Numbered from the stretch's first letter, positions 16,303-25,065 are shown. The stretch is DNA of 64,000 nucleotides from Bacteroides uniformis (GCF_025147485.1 NZ_CP102263.1:3547501-3611500); one strand, 5' to 3'. Notes: a model not told the origin generated them from the sequence alone. Numbers and translations are program-made.

Positions 16303-17025
16303 AACTGTATTTGAAGAATTAGAAATGTCAGTCTTGTTGCCGGTAGGGAACAGCCCTTTGATACCGTCGATAATCTGGGAGACCAAGTTTTTGTCACGGC
16401 CTTCCGGTTCCGGCTTCCCCTCCGAATCGATAGCCGGCAACGGTAGACCAAGCGCGGTGAAGCAGTCGGTCATTTCATTGGTCACCTGCGGCTTTTTATG
16501 GGTACCGGGAATGATCTTGTCTATGAATCCCCATTCCTTGGCTTCGGCGGCAGGCATCCAGCGTTCCTCTTCCATCAAGGTGATAATGTCCTTCAGGCTT
16601 TTGCCGCTACGGTTGATGTACTTCTGTGCAATCATCAGGTCAATGGCTTCCGCGCTCTTCTTCTTGTTCTGCAGTTCCTTGATGGTGTCCTCCAACTGGT
16701 CCGCATTGAGCTGGCCCCAGATGTCCACTCCCAGGCTGCATTTATGCGCCAGCCACATGCCGTCCTCGTGCATCTCGATGGACTTGGCACCGAATGCCAG
16801 TACAGTGGCTGCCGAAGCGTTGAAGCTGATGAACTCCACCGTCACATTGCCGTGCTCGGCCATCAGGGCGGACATGGCAACCGCTTCGGCCACATCACCG
16901 CCATAACTGGAAACCTTCAGGCGTACGGGCTGGCCTTTGGCCTTGTCAAGAAAGTATTTCAGATAATTTTTATTGTACCAATACCGATCAATCGTTCCGA
17001 ATAATGTGATAACTGTCTCGTTCAT
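15907..17025 (-). CDS. ClpP-type prohead protease fused to scaffold
   Basis: 372 aa from the ATG at 17025; an upstream extension to 17343 covers a terminator and another gene and is rejected. Residues 1-175 are an S14 (ClpP-like) protease: SSYGGDVAEAVAMSALM, the Ser in FNASAATVLAFG, the His in GMWLAHKC, and WMPAAEAKEWGFIDKI. After a linker the last ~130 residues are Ala/Glu/Lys-rich coiled coil (TANEAKAKAENDLAVANTAK), typical of scaffold. The protein would organise capsid assembly and cleave itself out. Confidence 0.85.
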   Translation of the reverse strand: MNETVITLFGTIDRYWYNKNYLKYFLDKAKGQPVRLKVSSYGGDVAEAVAMSALMAEHGNVTVEFISFNASAATVLAFGAKSIEMHEDGMWLAHKCSLGVDIWGQLNADQLEDTIKELQNKKKSAEAIDLMIAQKYINRSGKSLKDIITLMEEERWMPAAEAKEWGFIDKIIPGTHKKPQVTNEMTDCFTALGLPLPAIDSEGKPEPEGRDKNLVSQIIDGIKGLFPTGNKTDISNSSNTVMRKEFTFINQILNSEGIEEKDGKMLLTVENLQAINDAVKTANEAKAKAENDLAVANTAKETAENSLTAVVNDLDSLSDSIKNAADNKAKVQVIRDIVAKIPGTGTDSHREANEDNKFADIATDPINSFENE

Positions 17026-17062
17026 AAAACTTATTTTTGCGCAAAGAAAAACGCAAAAAAAA

Positions 17063-17087
17063 CGGTACCCAAGGACATCGGGTACCG
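17063..17087 (-). terminator. Terminator upstream of protease-capsid genes
   Basis: Stem CGGTACCC/GGGTACCG with a 9-nt loop, followed on the minus strand by eight T. It separates the 160-aa gene from the protease start, so structural genes may have their own promoter in the 125-bp gap or depend on antitermination. Confidence 0.8.
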
Positions 17088-17149
17088 ACGGTAAGCAGAT
17101 AAACGTTTGAACGAAAGCGTGTTGTGTGTCGGCAGAGGAAGCCGTACGG

Positions 17150-17632
17150 CTATATTTCCTCCATGTTTTCAATATAGGAGGTCGGTTCATCCTGGATGCA
17201 GGTGAACGTGAATGAGGTACCGTTCCGTTCCGACACGGAACGTCCGCTTGTCTTGTTCGTGTTGAACAGCATGAGTGCGTCCTCCTGCCCGCACCAATGG
17301 ACCACCCCGTTGCCGTCCACTGCCAGTACATACCACAAGCCACGCTCCAGCGTCTCCATTAAATGATGATTCACTGAGGAAAGTTTTGGAATCACCCCTT
17401 CGACCGACACATTCCAGCAATCCCCCGCATCATTCACCTCCTTGTCCTCATTATAGGAATAGGTGTCATTGGCATATACCGGTATGGAAACAATATCCTC
17501 CCGGTTGCGGAGTTCCAGATAGTTCAGACCGGCGGCATAGTCCTTACGGATTTGCACGAACGAGGCCGGAGGCACGGCAATCACCTGCAACAATCCTCCG
17601 ACGTTTTCAAAATCATAATGCATTGCTTTCAT
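17150..17632 (-). CDS. Phage protein, unknown
   Basis: 160 aa, beta-rich, with FVQIRKDYAAGLNYLELRNRED and a C-terminal SFTFTCIQDEPTSYIENMEE. Overlaps the upstream gene by 20 bp. No family recognised; may be a structural or regulatory late protein. Confidence 0.55.
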   Translation of the reverse strand: MKAMHYDFENVGGLLQVIAVPPASFVQIRKDYAAGLNYLELRNREDIVSIPVYANDTYSYNEDKEVNDAGDCWNVSVEGVIPKLSSVNHHLMETLERGLWYVLAVDGNGVVHWCGQEDALMLFNTNKTSGRSVSERNGTSFTFTCIQDEPTSYIENMEEI

Positions 17633-18197
17633 AAGTCATTTTTCCCTGCTGGGAAATTGTCCCGAATTCGGACAACTTCCCCAAAATTATACGGTTAATA
17701 AAGTCTAAAATCGTGGTATTCTCCACCGTTTTCCTATATCCATGCCGGTTATACTCCCTGCGGATAGTCTCATAAGACCAGGTGTCGTCATCAAAGCCGA
17801 AGCTGTTCTGAAAGTTGCGGATGGCGGTCGAGAGTGGGATTCCGATACTGACATGGGTGTCGAGATAGAGGAAAAGCATCTGCTTGATCCGTCTTTCCAC
17901 CTTGCTGCCGAACGCCACCACTTCGGTATTCGACATCGCCCATCCGTATCGGTAGAAGTCATCACGGCGTATCTCCACCGCCACGTTGGCGGTATATCGT
18001 GCCAGGTTCCGGTATCTGTTCTCGTATCGTCCGGGTTTTGCAAGCCTGGAAAGGAAGTCGTTCTGTAGCTCCTTGTCCGGGGACAGATTGACTATTTCGG
18101 TCCAGGTGTCGTCCGGGGCATTGAAATTGTACAGCAGGAATTGCTTGACATAAGGCTTGCAAGGGAGCCAACACACAAATCGGTCTTTCTTTGTCAT
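17613..18197 (-). CDS. Phage protein, first gene after control region
   Basis: 194 aa, basic, mostly helical, starting MTKKDRFVCWLPCKPYVKQF. The C-terminal half has ETIRREYNRHGYRKTVENTTI, which could bind nucleic acid. It is the first gene after the repeat-rich region at 18290-18510 and its promoter, so a regulator binding those repeats is conceivable; inference only. Confidence 0.55.
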   Translation of the reverse strand: MTKKDRFVCWLPCKPYVKQFLLYNFNAPDDTWTEIVNLSPDKELQNDFLSRLAKPGRYENRYRNLARYTANVAVEIRRDDFYRYGWAMSNTEVVAFGSKVERRIKQMLFLYLDTHVSIGIPLSTAIRNFQNSFGFDDDTWSYETIRREYNRHGYRKTVENTTILDFINRIILGKLSEFGTISQQGKMTYESNAL

Positions 18198-18217
18198 TTA
18201 AAGCATTGATTTTTATA

Positions 18218-18225
18218 CAAATATA
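18218..18225 (-). promoter_or_regulatory. -7 box for the late operon
   Basis: TATATTTG on the minus strand, 21 bp before the start of the 194-aa gene, matches the Bacteroidetes -7 consensus TAnnTTTG. The repeat cluster lies just upstream. Confidence 0.5.
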
Positions 18226-18289
18226 CAAAATACCGATAATATAGCCAAGGCCTTATACGGATATAGTATAAAAATCGTGCGACAGTGCT

Positions 18290-18510
18290 TTTGTACATGG
18301 TTTATCTTTTATATTGTTGAATGTCAGGCTGTTATAAGTGTACAAAAAGCGTACAAAACCGTACTAATTCTTTCGTTTGCGTACTTTTTGCCGTTTTTTG
18401 AAGAAAAGTACAATTCGTGCGCTATTCGTGCACGATTCGTGCGGAATTTGTACGCTTATAAATATTTGTATATCAGAATAATATGTACTTAATTCCGCAC
18501 ATCCGTACGA
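18290..18510. repeat. GTAC-rich and 11-bp-phased repeat cluster
   Basis: GTAC occurs nine times (18293, 18340, 18351, 18361, 18381, 18408, 18450, 18485, 18505). ATTCGTGC occurs three times at 18413, 18424 and 18435, steps of exactly 11 bp, putting the sites on one face of the helix. The cluster lies between the early and late operons. It may be a regulator-binding array or an origin-type iteron set. Confidence 0.65.
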
Positions 18511-18647
18511 ATGCACGATTTTTTCTCTGTTTTTTAAGGTAGTCCAATTTTAAAAAGAAGAATAAAAAAAGAATAATATACCCCCTCCGGGAATTCTCAT
18601 GTCTGTTGCCACTTCCATGCACGTTTGTCCGAATCGTTATTATGACG

Positions 18648-18676
18648 GGTTGGGGGGAGGGGGGAAGGGGCAGAAG
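18648..18676 (+). repeat. G-rich tract, possible G-quadruplex
   Basis: Runs of 6, 6 and 4 G separated by one or two A follow GGTT on the plus strand just left of a terminator. Such a tract could form a quadruplex or cause polymerase stalling; no function is shown. Confidence 0.45.
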
Positions 18677-18682
18677 AAAAAA

Positions 18683-18718
18683 CTGCATCCGGCTGTACTC
18701 ACGCACAGCCGGATGCAG
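18683..18718 (-). terminator. Terminator of the early operon
   Basis: 14-bp perfect arms (CTGCATCCGGCTGT and its complement) with an 8-nt loop, followed on the minus strand by TTTTTTCTTCT. It lies 58 bp after the stop of the 109-aa gene and closes the replication operon. Confidence 0.9.
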
Positions 18719-18776
18719 ACAAATACCTAATATGCACTTTCAAGAATACTCCGCATTGTGTTTTCCGGGAATGTCA

Positions 18777-19106
18777 TCACGGAAAATCTTCCGGATAGAA
18801 CACCTTGCAGATGAATTCATATTCACGGGGAATGGAACGGACTCCTACAGCCACACACAAGCCTCGCGCCGCCATTTCATACAAGCGCTGGTTGGTGAGT
18901 ACGGCTCCACGGAAATTGTAGCTGCTGCAGAAAACGAAATAGGCCGTCGCCAGGTCTATGCCGTAGATGTCGTTCGATATGATTTTCGCTGCATCCGAAG
19001 GGATGAGTGCGAAACCGAGCCGTACTGCCAGGCGGCTCAACAGTCTCTTGCGTTCAGCCGGTTCCGGAGAAACGACCACCAATATTTTGTGCTCTTTTTT
19101 CAGCAT
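18777..19106 (-). CDS. Early phage protein, unknown
   Basis: 109 aa, alpha/beta by composition (KILVVVSPEPAERKRLLSRL at the start). Last gene of the early operon, before the terminator at 18683. No family recognised. Confidence 0.5.
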   Translation of the reverse strand: MLKKEHKILVVVSPEPAERKRLLSRLAVRLGFALIPSDAAKIISNDIYGIDLATAYFVFCSSYNFRGAVLTNQRLYEMAARGLCVAVGVRSIPREYEFICKVFYPEDFP

Positions 19107-19165
19107 GATTGTTTGCGTAATTCGTTGAAAATATGTATCTTTACATCATAATAAATTGACATATT

Positions 19166-19486
19166 CTATCCCTTTCTCCATTTCGGGATGAAGCGGTTCC
19201 CGGAAGGTTTAAAGCCGGTTGTCCGCCGCACATACTCCATATCATCCGACAGTTCCAATTGTCCTGCATACTTGTCGTAAGGCTGTTCCGCAATGAGAGT
19301 CTTCACGATGTCCCGGAACAGTTCCAGGTCTTTTTCCCGGCAACGGTCTGAGATACGGAACCGGCAGCCTTCCGGCAGATCGACACACATCAGATACACC
19401 GCATCATAGAACGCCATGAAACGTTCGGGCGCCATCTCGTAGAGCGGCATAAGTCTGGCCATGATACTGGAATGTGTCTCGCTCAT
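19166..19486 (-). CDS. Early phage protein downstream of primase-helicase
   Basis: 106 aa, acidic helical N-terminus (MSETHSSIMARLMPLYEMAP) and a basic C-terminal tail. Its ATG shares its first base with the end of the primase gene, so it is translationally coupled. Unknown function. Confidence 0.55.
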   Translation of the reverse strand: MSETHSSIMARLMPLYEMAPERFMAFYDAVYLMCVDLPEGCRFRISDRCREKDLELFRDIVKTLIAEQPYDKYAGQLELSDDMEYVRRTTGFKPSGNRFIPKWRKG

Positions 19487-22400
19487 CAGAATGCAAGTTT
19501 GTTGTCCGGATTGCCAACCGGTAGTTCATGCGGGTCACTCTGGGGTGTCTGCTCTCCGGCTGTCTTGCCTATGGTGAAATACTCCACTCCTCCGGACTTG
19601 TCATCTATAACCGGTTTCCCGTCCTTGTCCAGGAAGAGAGGCAGACCGCTTTTGGCGTCATACTTGTGTGGGTTGAACACCCAGCCCTTCCATTCGCAGT
19701 ATTTTTTTATCTTGTCCTTGAAGGCGGTGGAAGTGATGTACTTGCGTTGCTGCGGATCATAGTTGCAGAAATTGTCATAAATCTCCTTGCGTGGGGTACG
19801 GCGACAGTGCTCCTCGCTGCTGAAGTATTCGTCCGCCCAGGATATGATGGTCTCGCCAATCTCCTGCCTTAGCTTACGCTGCTGCAGGCGTTCGCCCGGT
19901 GCCTGCACGACCCCGAATTTAAGATAGAGCTGTATGCAGTTGGCCAGCATGTTCCAGGTCAGGTTCCACTGGGTGAAGTCCCATTCGGAAAAGAACAGTA
20001 CCCCGAAATCATCCATGGGCTTGTGCTTGTCATTATAAAAATCGGAGAAGGCTATCAGCCATTGCCTGTCGGTATAGCTGGAACCGGTACCGCGGATGGC
20101 ATGATTGGTGGGGATATATACTTTGGGTGATTTGGCGAACGGATAAGTGATACGTGCGCCCCCCTTTTTGTTCACAGTCCAGTCTCCGGTGAGATTGGGG
20201 AACAGAAACTCGAAGTTGAAGTTCAGCATGACATCGTCGATGAATACCAGGCGTGTCCGTTCGTCGATGTCATTCCAGATAAAGCTGTCGTTGAAGATGT
20301 CCGTCCGTTTCCCGGATATATAGACTGTATCGACAACCTGGCGCATCAGCTCACCGACAAGTGACTTGCCGCTGCGTCCGTTGCTGTCACCGACTTCCGA
20401 CTGCTTGCCGTCCATGCCGATAACGGCACGTGTCACGTTCGCGTCCTTGCATTCCATCAGCATGTAGCCGATGGCGCACATCTTAGAAAGCAGATGAAGA
20501 TTGTTTTCAAAGATTTCACTCTCCTCAATCTCTTCCGGCCTCTTTCTCCAGGTGAAATTGCTGGTATTGATAAGGAACTGGAGATAGTGGCATTTCCTGC
20601 CTTCCGGAGAGAGTTCGTAGTCATACCTGCCGTCCTTCTCCCTGAATATAATGAGGGGGTGGCCGAGGTACCTGGCATCGGTGTTCTTCCGTTGTTCATC
20701 CCATATCTGGTGGGTGATGCTTTCATATCCCACTTCCTTGACCTCATGCTGGGTGATGTGCCAGCAACGGTCACGGAAATAGAAATATTGCTCGTCACGG
20801 GACGGGGAGATGAAGTTCGGTTGGATGAAGGCGAGCCTTGACATCTGGAACGGTCCGACGTATTGCGAGCCTCCCTTGAGTAGCTGGTTGTTGACGAAAC
20901 GGCTGCAGTTCTGTTCGGCAAAGGCGAACATGAAATCGCGTGCGTCTTCCACGTCAATGGTGCGGACTACCGGCGGCTCCAGATGGATATATGTCCAGAG
21001 TTTGGTATCGAGCAGGCGGTAACGGCCGATACCCCGGTTCTGGAAAAAGGTCTTGGCGGCCACATAATCATATTCAAACACCGGCACCCTGTTACCGTTC
21101 GTTTCCTTGTAGTCCTCATTCCAGAACTTCTCATCCTCATCATAGGGTAGGGCAGATACCAATTTGCCGTTCTCGTCAAACTTCCAGGCATAGCGACCAA
21201 AGATAAATTCCGGAAGCTCCTGCAGGACCTCGCGGTGCTGCTCGGCAAATTTTTCATGGCTGTGCAGGTTCCATAATTCCCGTAGTTTCTGGTCATTCCA
21301 TGTGGTGATTTTGAACACTTCCACATACTTTCCCATTCCGGACTTCTCGTTGCAGGCAAATTCCAGGTCTTCGGCCAGTTCCTCTTCATGACCGGCCAGC
21401 TTATCGGCCAAGAGGTCGTCCACTCCCTTGTCGCCTTCATCGTTCTTGTTGATGTGGCCAATGAATATTTCCACCATGATACCGCGGTTCTTCAGCATAC
21501 GCATATATTCCTTGAAGTTTCGGGCAGCGGAGAAGAAACTGCGTGGTCGAAAATCAACTGGAGCATTGAACTTAATGTTACGGGAGAGGTCATTCCAGTC
21601 CGCATCAAAAATGAAAGCCACTTCCTTGACTCCGCAGACAGTGATTATCTTGACAAGATCCTCCGGCAACGCCCCTTTCTGTCCCAGGTTCTGGATGCCG
21701 CTGACCGCTATGGAGGGGATACCGTGCTTGCATGCCTTTTCCGCTTTCTTTTCTCCTTCCTGGATGTAGAGTCTTGGGAACTGCTCTTTCCTCTTGTACA
21801 TCTGCCTCATGCGTTCCGGGATGTATATGGGCGTACCGCTGCCGGCAGGAGACTTGTACTTGAACGGTTTCCCTTCCTTGTCCCGGTGTTCTTCCGGGAA
21901 TTGCCAGCGGACGCGGTAATACACTTTGAGTTCCTGCTTGCCACGCCCCGGCAGCTTACGGGTATAAGTGACCGGCATGCCGTCCAGGTCGTAATATTCG
22001 ATGATGACATCATCCCCGTCAACGATATTGCCGTATTCGTCAACGGTTCCCGGACGGAAAGTCTTCGCCTCGAAAATGCTCTGTGTATCTCCCTTCTTGA
22101 AGATATGTGCCGTCACGTCCTGATAGGTCAGACCGCTGTCAGCAAGCATACGGGCGCAGAATGTATCGACACTTTCTCCCTTGGCCTCCTTGCTCCGTTT
22201 CTTCATTTTTGTGGGTTTGGAAGGTTTCTTCTCCGGTTTGGGGTCCAGCAATACATTGAATTTGCGCGCCAGGTAATCGCATGCCTCCAGGAATTGCATG
22301 TCTTCTGCCCTCTGCAGATAGTCCAGCGGTTCTTTGCCTTTTATATCCGGGCAACTGAAGCATTTGAAAATCTGTTTGGCCGGAGAGATATGTAACTTCT

Positions 22401-22539
22401 CTTGTCCATGGCATTTAGGGCATTCGCATTTATATTCGGCCCCCCGTTTGCGTAGTTCGTGGAAGTCACCGATAACATCAAGGAGCCTGCCTTTGGAAGC
22501 CTCCTTGATTCGTTTTATATCGTCTTGAGTAAAGTACAT
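19486..22539 (-). CDS. Primase-helicase fusion, phage replication
   Basis: 1017 aa. An N-terminal CHC2-type zinc finger (CECPKC near residue 38 and CFSC near residue 60) is followed by a toprim domain with YIQEGEKKAEKA and VAFIFDADWND. A C-terminal helicase-type ATPase has Walker A GDSNGRSGKSL, Walker B RLVFIDDV and the sensor VYIPTNHAI. It would lay primers and unwind DNA for phage replication, like fused primase-helicases of phages and plasmids. A strong sign that prophage A replicates as an ordinary tailed phage rather than by Mu-type transposition. Confidence 0.85.
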   Translation of the reverse strand: MYFTQDDIKRIKEASKGRLLDVIGDFHELRKRGAEYKCECPKCHGQEKLHISPAKQIFKCFSCPDIKGKEPLDYLQRAEDMQFLEACDYLARKFNVLLDPKPEKKPSKPTKMKKRSKEAKGESVDTFCARMLADSGLTYQDVTAHIFKKGDTQSIFEAKTFRPGTVDEYGNIVDGDDVIIEYYDLDGMPVTYTRKLPGRGKQELKVYYRVRWQFPEEHRDKEGKPFKYKSPAGSGTPIYIPERMRQMYKRKEQFPRLYIQEGEKKAEKACKHGIPSIAVSGIQNLGQKGALPEDLVKIITVCGVKEVAFIFDADWNDLSRNIKFNAPVDFRPRSFFSAARNFKEYMRMLKNRGIMVEIFIGHINKNDEGDKGVDDLLADKLAGHEEELAEDLEFACNEKSGMGKYVEVFKITTWNDQKLRELWNLHSHEKFAEQHREVLQELPEFIFGRYAWKFDENGKLVSALPYDEDEKFWNEDYKETNGNRVPVFEYDYVAAKTFFQNRGIGRYRLLDTKLWTYIHLEPPVVRTIDVEDARDFMFAFAEQNCSRFVNNQLLKGGSQYVGPFQMSRLAFIQPNFISPSRDEQYFYFRDRCWHITQHEVKEVGYESITHQIWDEQRKNTDARYLGHPLIIFREKDGRYDYELSPEGRKCHYLQFLINTSNFTWRKRPEEIEESEIFENNLHLLSKMCAIGYMLMECKDANVTRAVIGMDGKQSEVGDSNGRSGKSLVGELMRQVVDTVYISGKRTDIFNDSFIWNDIDERTRLVFIDDVMLNFNFEFLFPNLTGDWTVNKKGGARITYPFAKSPKVYIPTNHAIRGTGSSYTDRQWLIAFSDFYNDKHKPMDDFGVLFFSEWDFTQWNLTWNMLANCIQLYLKFGVVQAPGERLQQRKLRQEIGETIISWADEYFSSEEHCRRTPRKEIYDNFCNYDPQQRKYITSTAFKDKIKKYCEWKGWVFNPHKYDAKSGLPLFLDKDGKPVIDDKSGGVEYFTIGKTAGEQTPQSDPHELPVGNPDNKLAF

Positions 22540-22594
22540 AGTTCTGTATATTGCCGCTACGAATTACACTGTTTCCGGGTTCGGATGGTAGGAC

Positions 22595-22936
22595 TTAAAT
22601 CTTGCCGAGAAACAGCAAATACGTATCGAGTTCATTTTTCAGTCGGGCATTCTCATTCCTGAGCTGCTCTATCGTGTTGTTCCGGCAGGAAACAGCCTGG
22701 TGCAGCCGGCTGATTTCCTGCGAGTAATCAATCTGTTTCTCACTCTTTTCCACCTTCTTCAGCAGTCTTTGCTTTACTTTGCCTATTTCCTGCTCAAGAT
22801 AGGCGTTCCGCTTTAACAGACTTCTGACTTGGGCCTCCATATGAATAGTGCGCTGCCGCTCCCTACGGTAATCCTTGAGCAGGTATTTGAATAAAGTTCC
22901 GATAGGGATATATGGTGTAAGATTTTCTTCCGTCAT
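22595..22936 (-). CDS. Coiled-coil early protein
   Basis: 113 aa. After MTEENLTPYIPIGTLFKYLL, nearly the whole length is predicted coiled coil by heptad-like Leu/Ile spacing (RSLLKRNAYLEQEIGKVKQR, then RLHQAVSCRNNTIEQLRNEN). Probably an oligomeric adaptor; nothing more can be said. Confidence 0.55.
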   Translation of the reverse strand: MTEENLTPYIPIGTLFKYLLKDYRRERQRTIHMEAQVRSLLKRNAYLEQEIGKVKQRLLKKVEKSEKQIDYSQEISRLHQAVSCRNNTIEQLRNENARLKNELDTYLLFLGKI

Positions 22937-22951
22937 ATGTTGTGGTGATTA

Positions 22952-23338
22952 TCAAGAATGAGATTGGTGTGCCTTAAAACCATCGAGGAACATTTCGGCC
23001 ATCACTATATTGATTCCGTGATGCTCCTTGAGGTTTTCTGGACGTCCGGTCAATGTCATGCTCAAATTCTCCTTATCATAATCACGCTCCACATCGAAGT
23101 ATAATTCCTGCCCTCTGTCATCATGGAAAGTAATCCGGCACCTTTCCACCAATCCCCCCAGTTCTGAAGAGTCTAACCACAAGTCCGGCTTTTTATCTAC
23201 CTTCAGATGACAGTAGCGGTGTACCTTGCCACTTTTTCTGATTAACTCCACTTCGACGATTGTCGCTACCTGATTGGTACGCAGAATGCGTACTTTCTGA
23301 CCTTTCTTCATTGATATTTCTTTTTTATTGGTATTCAT
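22952..23338 (-). CDS. Early phage protein, KOW-like strand pattern
   Basis: 128 aa from the ATG at 23338, which overlaps the LuxR-type gene's stop by 4 bp. Residues 10-30 (MKKGQKVRILRTNQVATIVE) resemble a small SH3/KOW-like barrel often seen in nucleic-acid-binding proteins. Weak assignment. Confidence 0.5.
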   Translation of the reverse strand: MNTNKKEISMKKGQKVRILRTNQVATIVEVELIRKSGKVHRYCHLKVDKKPDLWLDSSELGGLVERCRITFHDDRGQELYFDVERDYDKENLSMTLTGRPENLKEHHGINIVMAEMFLDGFKAHQSHS

Positions 23339-23892
23339 TTCATCTGGTTCTGATGCCAGTAAGAAATCATCTCACTCACATTATGAACCTTGATTTTCGC
23401 TTTGATATTCTCCCGATGGCGGTTCACCGTATAAGGTGATATGTGCAGTTCCGCTGCAATATCATCCGTCTGGCAATTGGAAGCGATGAGTCTGAAAACA
23501 TTCATCTCACGGGCGGTTAGTGCCGTGTCAAGTTCCGGGCGACAAATCACTCCCTCATGTTCGCACTCACCTCGTAGTGGGCACTTTACCTCCTCGAATA
23601 CGAATTGTCCATCCTTATTGATGTCAAGGTTGTATTGGTCATACTCGCCGAAGTTGCAGCGGATGAAGCGGTGAACTACCCGGAATTCATAATGCCACCT
23701 ATTCATTGTACTACTGGAGTAAAGTTGCATTAACCTGGCATGTGCTTTCGGGTATCTGTCCCTGATGACAGCAAGCATGTACTCGATGGTCGGGCGGTTG
23801 TCCTCACAAAGCACAACTGCCGCATGCCCAAGTTCTTTAATCATCACATCACCTTCGGGGGTGTTGTAGAACTCGATGTTAGTTATCGGCAT
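23335..23892 (-). CDS. LuxR-type HTH regulator of prophage A
   Basis: 185 aa from the ATG at 23892 (MPITNIEFYNTPEGD); an upstream GTG at 23901 is less likely. The last ~60 residues are a LuxR/GerE helix-turn-helix (ALTAREMNVFRLIASN, then DDIAAELHISPYTVNRHREN). The N-terminal domain has a Cys pair region (CPLRGECEHEGVICRPE) and is not a response-regulator receiver. It lies early in the operon and may switch on later genes. Confidence 0.75.
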   Translation of the reverse strand: MPITNIEFYNTPEGDVMIKELGHAAVVLCEDNRPTIEYMLAVIRDRYPKAHARLMQLYSSSTMNRWHYEFRVVHRFIRCNFGEYDQYNLDINKDGQFVFEEVKCPLRGECEHEGVICRPELDTALTAREMNVFRLIASNCQTDDIAAELHISPYTVNRHRENIKAKIKVHNVSEMISYWHQNQMK

Positions 23893-24139
23893 GAATTTCA
23901 CAACGTGATGAGTTTGTAATATGTGCTTGCTCCATTTCGCGAACTTGAACTATAGCTTTGCGAATTAGTGAGGGATAAAATGTACCTTGTACATCTACTT
24001 TGTACCCACTTGTGAATTCAAAGTGTGCATAAATCTGCTCTGGAGTGTATTTCACATCGCAGACTTTTAATTCTACCTTGAAAAACTCAAAATCCGCATA
24101 GGGATTACCACCGAAGGGTATTCTTTTAAATTCCTCCAT
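23879..24139 (-). CDS. Small early phage protein
   Basis: 86 aa, beta-rich start (FEFFKVELKVCDVKYTPEQIYAH is spread over residues 13-36). Overlaps the regulator start by 14 bp. No family recognised. Confidence 0.5.
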   Translation of the reverse strand: MEEFKRIPFGGNPYADFEFFKVELKVCDVKYTPEQIYAHFEFTSGYKVDVQGTFYPSLIRKAIVQVREMEQAHITNSSRCEIHADN

Positions 24140-24153
24140 AATTTGATTGGTTC

Positions 24154-24354
24154 TTAATTTTGTTGAATTATGAAAATGTTCTCATATAGTTCTCTTTCCA
24201 AAGGTTTGAAGGAGTCTTTTCTTAACTTGTCGTAGAATGTAATCAATGACATACCGCTTCTTCTTAGGAACTCATCACGGAGCCTCAGTCTCGTGCTTTT
24301 CTCCATCTGGTCGTAATGGTACTTGGGTACCATTTTTTGCTTTTTCTCTTCCAT
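24154..24354 (-). CDS. First gene of early operon, small basic protein
   Basis: 66 aa, strongly charged, with LRLRDEFLRRSGMSLITFYD resembling an HTH recognition region. The position immediately after the divergent control region is typical of a Cro-like or early activator protein. Tentative. Confidence 0.5.
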   Translation of the reverse strand: MEEKKQKMVPKYHYDQMEKSTRLRLRDEFLRRSGMSLITFYDKLRKDSFKPLERELYENIFIIQQN

Positions 24355-24485
24355 AATCTTAAATATTACGATTGTTATTATTATATTTATAACGCAAAGG
24401 TTTAAAATAATAGTCTAATATCAAAATATTAATCCTATTATTTTAATCTTATATTATTATTTAAATCTAGTATAAATAGTATAAC
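24355..24485. promoter_or_regulatory. Divergent early/lysogeny control region, prophage A
   Basis: 131 bp of very AT-rich DNA separate the leftward early operon from the rightward XRE gene. It contains an inverted repeat AAAATAATAG (24404-24413) / CTATTATTTT (24435-24444), a likely operator for the XRE protein. Confidence 0.55.
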
Positions 24486-24866
24486 ATGTTTAATCCTGAT
24501 AAAATAAGAAGATTATTTGAAGATAGAAAGATCAGTCAAGCACAGTTTTTGAAAGACACAAGTATATCTAAATCAAACTTATATGTTTGGCTTAATAACA
24601 CTTCGATTCCTGGTGCCGACAACCTGGAAATTATAGCAGATTATTTTAATGTACCAATAGATTATTTTTTTGATAGAGATATAAACTCTTCTGGAATTAA
24701 TATAGGTCATCAAGTTAAGGGCAATGGTAATAAAATCTCTGGAGATATAACTTTAAGCGAGTGTCGCAAAGAGATAGAGCATCTCAACGCTCTATTGGAG
24801 GAAAAAGAAAGAGTGATAACTGAGAAAGAAAGAACAATTCAAATATTAATCCAAAAGCAGAAGTAA
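24486..24866 (+). CDS. XRE-family repressor-like protein
   Basis: 126 aa. Residues 1-65 are an XRE helix-turn-helix (KISQAQFLKDTSISKSNLYV, then NLEIIADYFNVPIDYFF). The C-terminal 45 residues are a coiled coil (CRKEIEHLNALLEEKERVI), probably for dimerisation. It has no peptidase domain. Divergent from the early operon, it is the likely lysogeny repressor of prophage A. Confidence 0.75.
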   Translation: MFNPDKIRRLFEDRKISQAQFLKDTSISKSNLYVWLNNTSIPGADNLEIIADYFNVPIDYFFDRDINSSGINIGHQVKGNGNKISGDITLSECRKEIEHLNALLEEKERVITEKERTIQILIQKQK

Positions 24867-24867
24867 T

Positions 24868-25065
24868 ATGGATAAAAAAGCGTATCTCTATATTGTTGAA
24901 GCTGGGCAGTTCAGTTTTGAGGTGGAAATAAAAGAATTATTAGGGAAAGTAGGAGATACTATTTGCATCAGCACAGACGGAATTGACCCTGATGGATTTG
25001 ACGTTAAAATAACTTGTATTGAGGAAGATTACTATGTGTATTGTTCAATGCCAGGTGTTGATTAA
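24868..25065 (+). CDS. Small protein co-transcribed with XRE repressor
   Basis: 65 aa, acidic, beta-rich (YLYIVEAGQFSFEVEIKELL). It starts one base after the repressor stop. Could be an anti-repressor or partner; no family recognised. It is the last gene of the first prophage before the 19-bp repeat. Confidence 0.5.
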   Translation: MDKKAYLYIVEAGQFSFEVEIKELLGKVGDTICISTDGIDPDGFDVKITCIEEDYYVYCSMPGVD

